A stretch of 64,000 bases of DNA from Actinomycetes bacterium (GTDB lineage Bacteria; Actinomycetota; Actinomycetes; Mycobacteriales; Mycobacteriaceae). The position numbers were made by a program, and so were the translations under genes. The stretch is from contig JAEYUQ010000025.1 of NCBI GenBank assembly GCA_023432405.1, positions 1 through 64,000 of the forward strand, read 5' to 3'. The notes under the pieces are model-generated. The model did no database searches. It was not told where the DNA came from and saw nothing but the letters and a program-made list of their open reading frames with translations. The first letter of the stretch is position 1. Every line of letters starts with the position of its first letter. This document shows, piece by piece, positions 60,574 through 64,000 of this stretch.

Positions 60574-62805
60574 TTAATCCTCGACCTGTAGCAGATTGAT
60601 CTTCCCGCGGTTGTCTATGGAATCAATTTCCACTTGGACTTTATCTCCCAACTCGAAGATGTCCTCTGCCTTCTTATCCCGGGAGGCTCCCGCAATTCGA
60701 GTATTGTGGAGCAGCCCATCACGACCTGGGGTTAAGGAAATGAAAGCACCAAAGTGCTTCAGACCCACTACGGTCCCGAGATAACGCTCTCCAACCTTCG
60801 GCAATTGCGGGTTAGCAATAGCGTTGATCTTCTCGATAGCAGCATCAGCAGCTTTTCCAGAGGTGGCTGAGACAAAGACAGTACCATCTTCCTCAACAGT
60901 CACCGTGGCACCAGTTTCCTCTGTGATGGAATTGATGGTCTTGCCCTTGGGTCCAATAACCTCACCAATCTTGGACACCGGCACCTTCACGGAGGTGATC
61001 TTGGGAGCATTGTCGCTCATATCATCAGGACCCTCAATCACATCAGCCATCGTGTCCAGGATCTCCAGACGCGCTTCCTTGGCCTGCTTGAGAGCACCGG
61101 CTAGCACTTTCGAGGGAATACCATCCAGTTTTGTGTCCAGCTGCAAGGCAGTGATGAACTCTGAGGTTCCAGCCACCTTGAAGTCCATGTCACCAAAGGC
61201 ATCCTCGGCGCCAAGAATATCTGTCAGCGTGACGTACTCAGTTTTTCCATCCACTTCACCGGACACCAACCCCATAGCAATACCGGCAACTGGGGCCTTC
61301 AGTGGCACCCCCGCATTCAGCAGAGAAAGCGTGGAGGCACACACAGATCCCATTGAGGAAGATCCGTTTGACCCAAGGGTCTCAGAAACCTGCCGGATTG
61401 TGTAGGGGAATTCCTCACGAGAAGGAATAACAGGGAGCAATGCGCGCTCAGCCAAAGCTCCGTGCCCAATTTCACGACGTTTAGGCGAACCAACTCGGCC
61501 GGTCTCCCCTGTGGAATACGGCGGGAAGTTGTAGTGGTGAATGTAGCGTTTGGAATCGTGTGGCGTGAGCGAATCCACCTGCTGCTCCATCTTGAGCATA
61601 TCCAGGGTAGTGACACCCAAAATCTGAGTCTCCCCACGTTGGAAGAGAGAGGATCCGTGGACGCGGGGAACCAGCTCAACTTCAACATCGAGATCGCGAA
61701 TATCAGTGATCCCGCGGCCGTCGATACGGAAATGATCCCGCAGAATCATCTCACGCACAATGGCTTTCTGAACGGCGTTATAGGCAGCCCGAATCTCTTT
61801 TTCGGCGTCCTCACGGTCCTCCTCGAAACGGGGCAGAACCTTGTCGACGACCGTTTCCGCATAGTCATTCGTGGCTTCGTCGCGGTCCAACTTTCCAGGA
61901 ATCTGAAGCAGCTTCCGCAGTTTCTTCTCGCTGAACTTCTTTACTGCCTCAAACACCTCATCGGTATAGGGCGGGAAAAGGGGAAACTCCCGGACTTCCT
62001 TCGCAGCCTCACGAGCCAAGGCATTCTGTGCCTCACACAGCACCTTGATGAAAGGCTTGGCAGCTTCCAGACCGGCGGCTACCACAGATTCTGTCGGAGC
62101 AGGACGCCCCTCCTTGACCTTGGCCACAACGTGCTCCCCAGCTCCGGCCTCCACCATCATGATGGCCACACCTTTATTTACCAGGCGTCCAGCCACCACA
62201 ATTTCAAAGAGGGCTTCCTTGTGCTGTTCGGCAGTAGGGAAAGCAATCCACTGACCTTTGGGATGATCATCGTCTGCCAGAAGTGCCATACGTACACCAC
62301 CCACGGCACCGGAAACTGGAAGTCCAGAGATTTGAGTTGCTGCCGAGGCTCCGTTGATAGCGATGACATCGTAGAAGTCATTGGGATTCCAGGAGAACAC
62401 GGTGACAACAATCTGCACCTCATTGCGCAAACCCTTTTGGAAGGTGGGGCGCAAGGGGCGGTCGATGAGCCGTGCAGCCAAGATGGCCTCCGTGCTGGGA
62501 CGGCCCTCACGGCGGAAGAAATTACCAGGAATTCGCCCGGCTGCGTACTGGCGCTCCTCCACGTCAACGGTCAGCGGGAAGAAATCGAAACCCTCACGAG
62601 GTTGGTTGCTGGCTGTGGTGGTGGCAAGCAACATGGTTTCATCGTCGAGGTAGGTGGTCACTGAACCATCGGCTTGGCGAGCCAGCTGGCCGGTTTCAAA
62701 ACGGATGGTTCGAGTGCCGAAATCACCATTATCAATCGTGGCGGTGGCTTCAATTATTCCAAATTCTTCGTCGCGAAAAACTTCCACATTCTTCATGCGG
62801 GACAT
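60574..62805 (-). CDS. pnp: Polyribonucleotide nucleotidyltransferase (PNPase/GpsI)
   Basis: A 743-aa phosphorolytic 3'-5' exoribonuclease. Two RNase PH domains (1-240; 360-580) flank an all-helical part; the first has FFRREGRPSTEAILAARLIDRPLRP and the second GSSLFQRGETQILGVTTL and GSNGSSSMGSVCAS. A KH domain (ISKIGEVIGPKGKTINSITEETGA-type segment near 600) and an S1 domain (YLGTVVGLKHFGAFISL, about 670) close it. AAAGGAG is 3 nt before the ATG. It follows rpsO, the classical order, with a terminator between. Confidence 0.96.
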   Translation of the reverse strand: MSRMKNVEVFRDEEFGIIEATATIDNGDFGTRTIRFETGQLARQADGSVTTYLDDETMLLATTTASNQPREGFDFFPLTVDVEERQYAAGRIPGNFFRREGRPSTEAILAARLIDRPLRPTFQKGLRNEVQIVVTVFSWNPNDFYDVIAINGASAATQISGLPVSGAVGGVRMALLADDDHPKGQWIAFPTAEQHKEALFEIVVAGRLVNKGVAIMMVEAGAGEHVVAKVKEGRPAPTESVVAAGLEAAKPFIKVLCEAQNALAREAAKEVREFPLFPPYTDEVFEAVKKFSEKKLRKLLQIPGKLDRDEATNDYAETVVDKVLPRFEEDREDAEKEIRAAYNAVQKAIVREMILRDHFRIDGRGITDIRDLDVEVELVPRVHGSSLFQRGETQILGVTTLDMLKMEQQVDSLTPHDSKRYIHHYNFPPYSTGETGRVGSPKRREIGHGALAERALLPVIPSREEFPYTIRQVSETLGSNGSSSMGSVCASTLSLLNAGVPLKAPVAGIAMGLVSGEVDGKTEYVTLTDILGAEDAFGDMDFKVAGTSEFITALQLDTKLDGIPSKVLAGALKQAKEARLEILDTMADVIEGPDDMSDNAPKITSVKVPVSKIGEVIGPKGKTINSITEETGATVTVEEDGTVFVSATSGKAADAAIEKINAIANPQLPKVGERYLGTVVGLKHFGAFISLTPGRDGLLHNTRIAGASRDKKAEDIFELGDKVQVEIDSIDNRGKINLLQVED

Positions 62806-62904
62806 CTACTCCTTTAGTAGAAAAACGGCGATCATCGTTGTCGCCAAAAAAGACTCAAAAGTGCGTTTTCTAACCTACCAGAGTTTCCCACCAAAGAAAG
62901 AAAA

Positions 62905-62928
62905 CCGCGCCACACGCACGTGGCGCGG
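62905..62928 (-). terminator. Intrinsic terminator after rpsO
   Basis: Minus strand: 9-bp stem CCGCGCCAC/GTGGCGCGG with a 6-nt loop, directly followed by TTTTCTTTCTTT. It is 22 nt past the rpsO stop and 100 nt before pnp. It is the only clear U-tract terminator in the window and probably lets part of the rpsO transcripts into pnp. Confidence 0.8.
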
Positions 62929-62950
62929 ACGCGGTTTCCAGCACAGCCTT

Positions 62951-63220
62951 TTAGCGGCGAAGTCCCAGTTTGGCGATGAGATCGCGATAACGATCAATGT
63001 CCTTATCTGCAAGGTACTTCAGCAAGCTACGACGCCGACCCACCATAAGGAGCAATCCACGACGGGAATGGTGATCATGCTGGTTGGTCTTGAGGTGCTC
63101 AGTGAGGTTCTTGATTCGGTGGGTCAAGAGGGCCACCTGAGCTTCCGGCGAACCTGTGTCAGTCTCGTGGAGACCGTACTCGGCAAGAATTTCCTTCTTC
63201 TTAGCGCTGGTCAAAGCCAT
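62951..63220 (-). CDS. rpsO: 30S ribosomal protein S15
   Basis: An 89-aa 16S rRNA-binding protein. Full length, with SPEAQVALLTHRIKNLTEHL, KTNQHDHHSRRGLLLMVGRR and LLKYLADKDIDRYRDLIAKLGLRR. AGGAG lies about 9 nt before the ATG. Followed by a terminator, then pnp. Confidence 0.97.
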   Translation of the reverse strand: MALTSAKKKEILAEYGLHETDTGSPEAQVALLTHRIKNLTEHLKTNQHDHHSRRGLLLMVGRRRSLLKYLADKDIDRYRDLIAKLGLRR

Positions 63221-63341
63221 ACTATTTCTCCTGTATTATTTCAGTCCGCATGAAAAAACCAGAGCCTTGCAACTGCTGCGAACCACAGTCACAAAGACTT
63301 GGCACACTCTAGCAGCTGGGTGAGGTAGATTCCAAGCTGAC

Positions 63342-63347
63342 TATCAT
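63342..63347 (+). promoter_or_regulatory. panC -10 box, leaderless type
   Basis: TATCAT, then 7 nt, then ATG at 63355. It overlaps an in-frame ATG at 63346, which argues that 63355 is the real start. Confidence 0.35.
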
Positions 63348-63354
63348 GGCTTCC

Positions 63355-64000
63355 ATGATTCTTGTCCACACGATTGCACAACTGCGCCACATCCTTGACG
63401 ACGCCGCTCATATCACGCTTGTCCCCACTATGGGAGCTCTCCATGACGGTCACCTCTCACTCATGGAGAAGGCCCGGACACTCACTCCCGAGGGAAAGGT
63501 TGTGGCCTCGATTTTTGTTAACCCCCTCCAGTTTTCTCCCGAGGAAGACCTCGACACATATCCCCGCTCCTTAGAGACGGACGTCGCCAAGTTAGAAGAA
63601 CAAGGGCTCGTTGATGTTGTCTTTGCGCCAAGTGCCTCCGAAATGTATCCGAATGGATTTCGCACAACAGTTGTTCCAGGAGAGATATCCACTGTTCTTG
63701 AGGGGAAAACTCGCCCTACTCACTTTGCTGGGGTGGCCACGGTGGTCACCAAACTGTGTACCATCACCGGCTGTGACAAAGCTGTGTTTGGGGAGAAGGA
63801 CTTTCAACAGATAGCCGTTCTGCGTCAGGTGTTCGAGGACCTGAATCTTCCCGTCCAGATCCATCCTGCCCCCATCGTGCGCGAAGATAGCGGCTTAGCG
63901 CTCAGTTCCAGGAACCGCTATCTCTCAGAGAGCGACAAGAAAGAGGCGGCGCGCATTTCCCAGGCCTTGTTGTCCGCCGCCCAACAGGGTGCGGCTGGCG
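63355..64000 (+). CDS. panC: Pantothenate synthetase PanC (3' end beyond window)
   Basis: Joins pantoate and beta-alanine with ATP to form pantothenate. 215 codons are inside the window and the frame stays open to the edge. Motifs: VPTMGALHDGHLSLM with the HxGH site, SIFVNPLQFSPEEDL, KTRPTHFAGVATVVTKL, VFGEKDFQQIAVLRQ and SSRNRYLSESDK. ATG 63355 gives the family's opening; ATG 63346 is an alternative. Divergent from rpsO with a 134-nt gap. In Mycobacterium panC lies elsewhere, so this is a synteny change. Confidence 0.93.
   Translation, partial: MILVHTIAQLRHILDDAAHITLVPTMGALHDGHLSLMEKARTLTPEGKVVASIFVNPLQFSPEEDLDTYPRSLETDVAKLEEQGLVDVVFAPSASEMYPNGFRTTVVPGEISTVLEGKTRPTHFAGVATVVTKLCTITGCDKAVFGEKDFQQIAVLRQVFEDLNLPVQIHPAPIVREDSGLALSSRNRYLSESDKKEAARISQALLSAAQQGAAG

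Noticed and set aside
61462..62664. A 400-codon plus-strand open frame opposite pnp
   Set aside because: It lies fully antisense to conserved PNPase motifs, has no ribosome site and a composition unlike real proteins of this window.
1..64000. CRISPR arrays, insertion sequences, integrases, prophage genes or attachment sites
   Set aside because: No regular repeat-spacer pattern, transposase or integrase motif was seen on either strand; the tRNA genes are not followed by integrase genes.

Overview
This window reads as one contiguous piece of core chromosome from a mycolic-acid actinobacterium (order Mycobacteriales), most like Corynebacterium in gene order. The signs are an arabinogalactan arabinosyltransferase (AftC-like), an actinobacterial coproheme decarboxylase, a DtxR/IdeR regulator directly behind sigB, a divS-lexA-sugR-ptsI-fruK-ptsH block, an OxyR with cysteines at the corynebacterial positions (206 and 215), ClgR, a polyphosphate glucokinase and many actinobacterial DUF proteins (DUF3000, 3039, 3046, 3093, 3099, 3159, 3710, 4192, 4193). 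GC content is in the low-to-mid 50s by eye. The segment is dense. I see no insertion sequence, prophage, CRISPR array or biosynthetic island.

Layout. 1-550: tRNA genes (Gly, Val, Gly on the minus strand; Val on the plus strand). 665-5033: aftC, msrB, hemQ, DUF3000 and RNase D. 5025-12614: mostly minus-strand housekeeping (dxs, an RNA m5U methyltransferase, DUF3159, DUF3710, dut, DUF4193, suhB) with DUF3093 on the plus strand. 12644-21653: polyphosphate glucokinase, sigA, a small lipoprotein, a helicase/DUF3039 pair, DUF3099, dtd, sigB, dtxR/ideR and galE. 21586-31673: DUF4192, PAC2, a Ski2-like helicase, oxyR and hrpA. 31725-33816: nrdR, a DivS-like division inhibitor and lexA around two SOS boxes. 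34124-38109: sugar-PTS block (sugR, ptsI, fruK, ptsH) without a fructose permease gene. 38101-46835: hflX, a Cys/Gly-tailed protein, a small membrane protein, dapF, miaA, a DUF349 protein, a four-helix membrane protein and miaB. 46938-51629: recX-recA, DUF3046 and the pspA-clgR-cinA-pgsA cluster. 51806-63220: YciI, TerC, ftsK, a TIGR03085 protein, rnj, dapA, dapB, pnp and rpsO. panC runs off the right edge.

Functionally the window joins RNA metabolism (RNase D, RNase J, PNPase, three helicases, MiaA/MiaB, Dtd, tRNAs), transcriptional control (SigA, SigB, DtxR, OxyR, LexA, NrdR, SugR, ClgR), DNA repair and division control (RecA, RecX, LexA, DivS-like, FtsK) and lysine/peptidoglycan precursor synthesis (DapA, DapB, DapF). 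Two traits recur. Many genes have a TANNNT -10 box only 6-8 bases before the start codon, which suggests leaderless mRNAs. Many tail-to-tail gene pairs physically overlap. I found no clearly new multi-gene system. The best unexplained items are a protein ending in a Cys/Gly-rich tail opposite hflX, a lipoprotein directly behind sigA, and the missing fructose permease in the PTS block.
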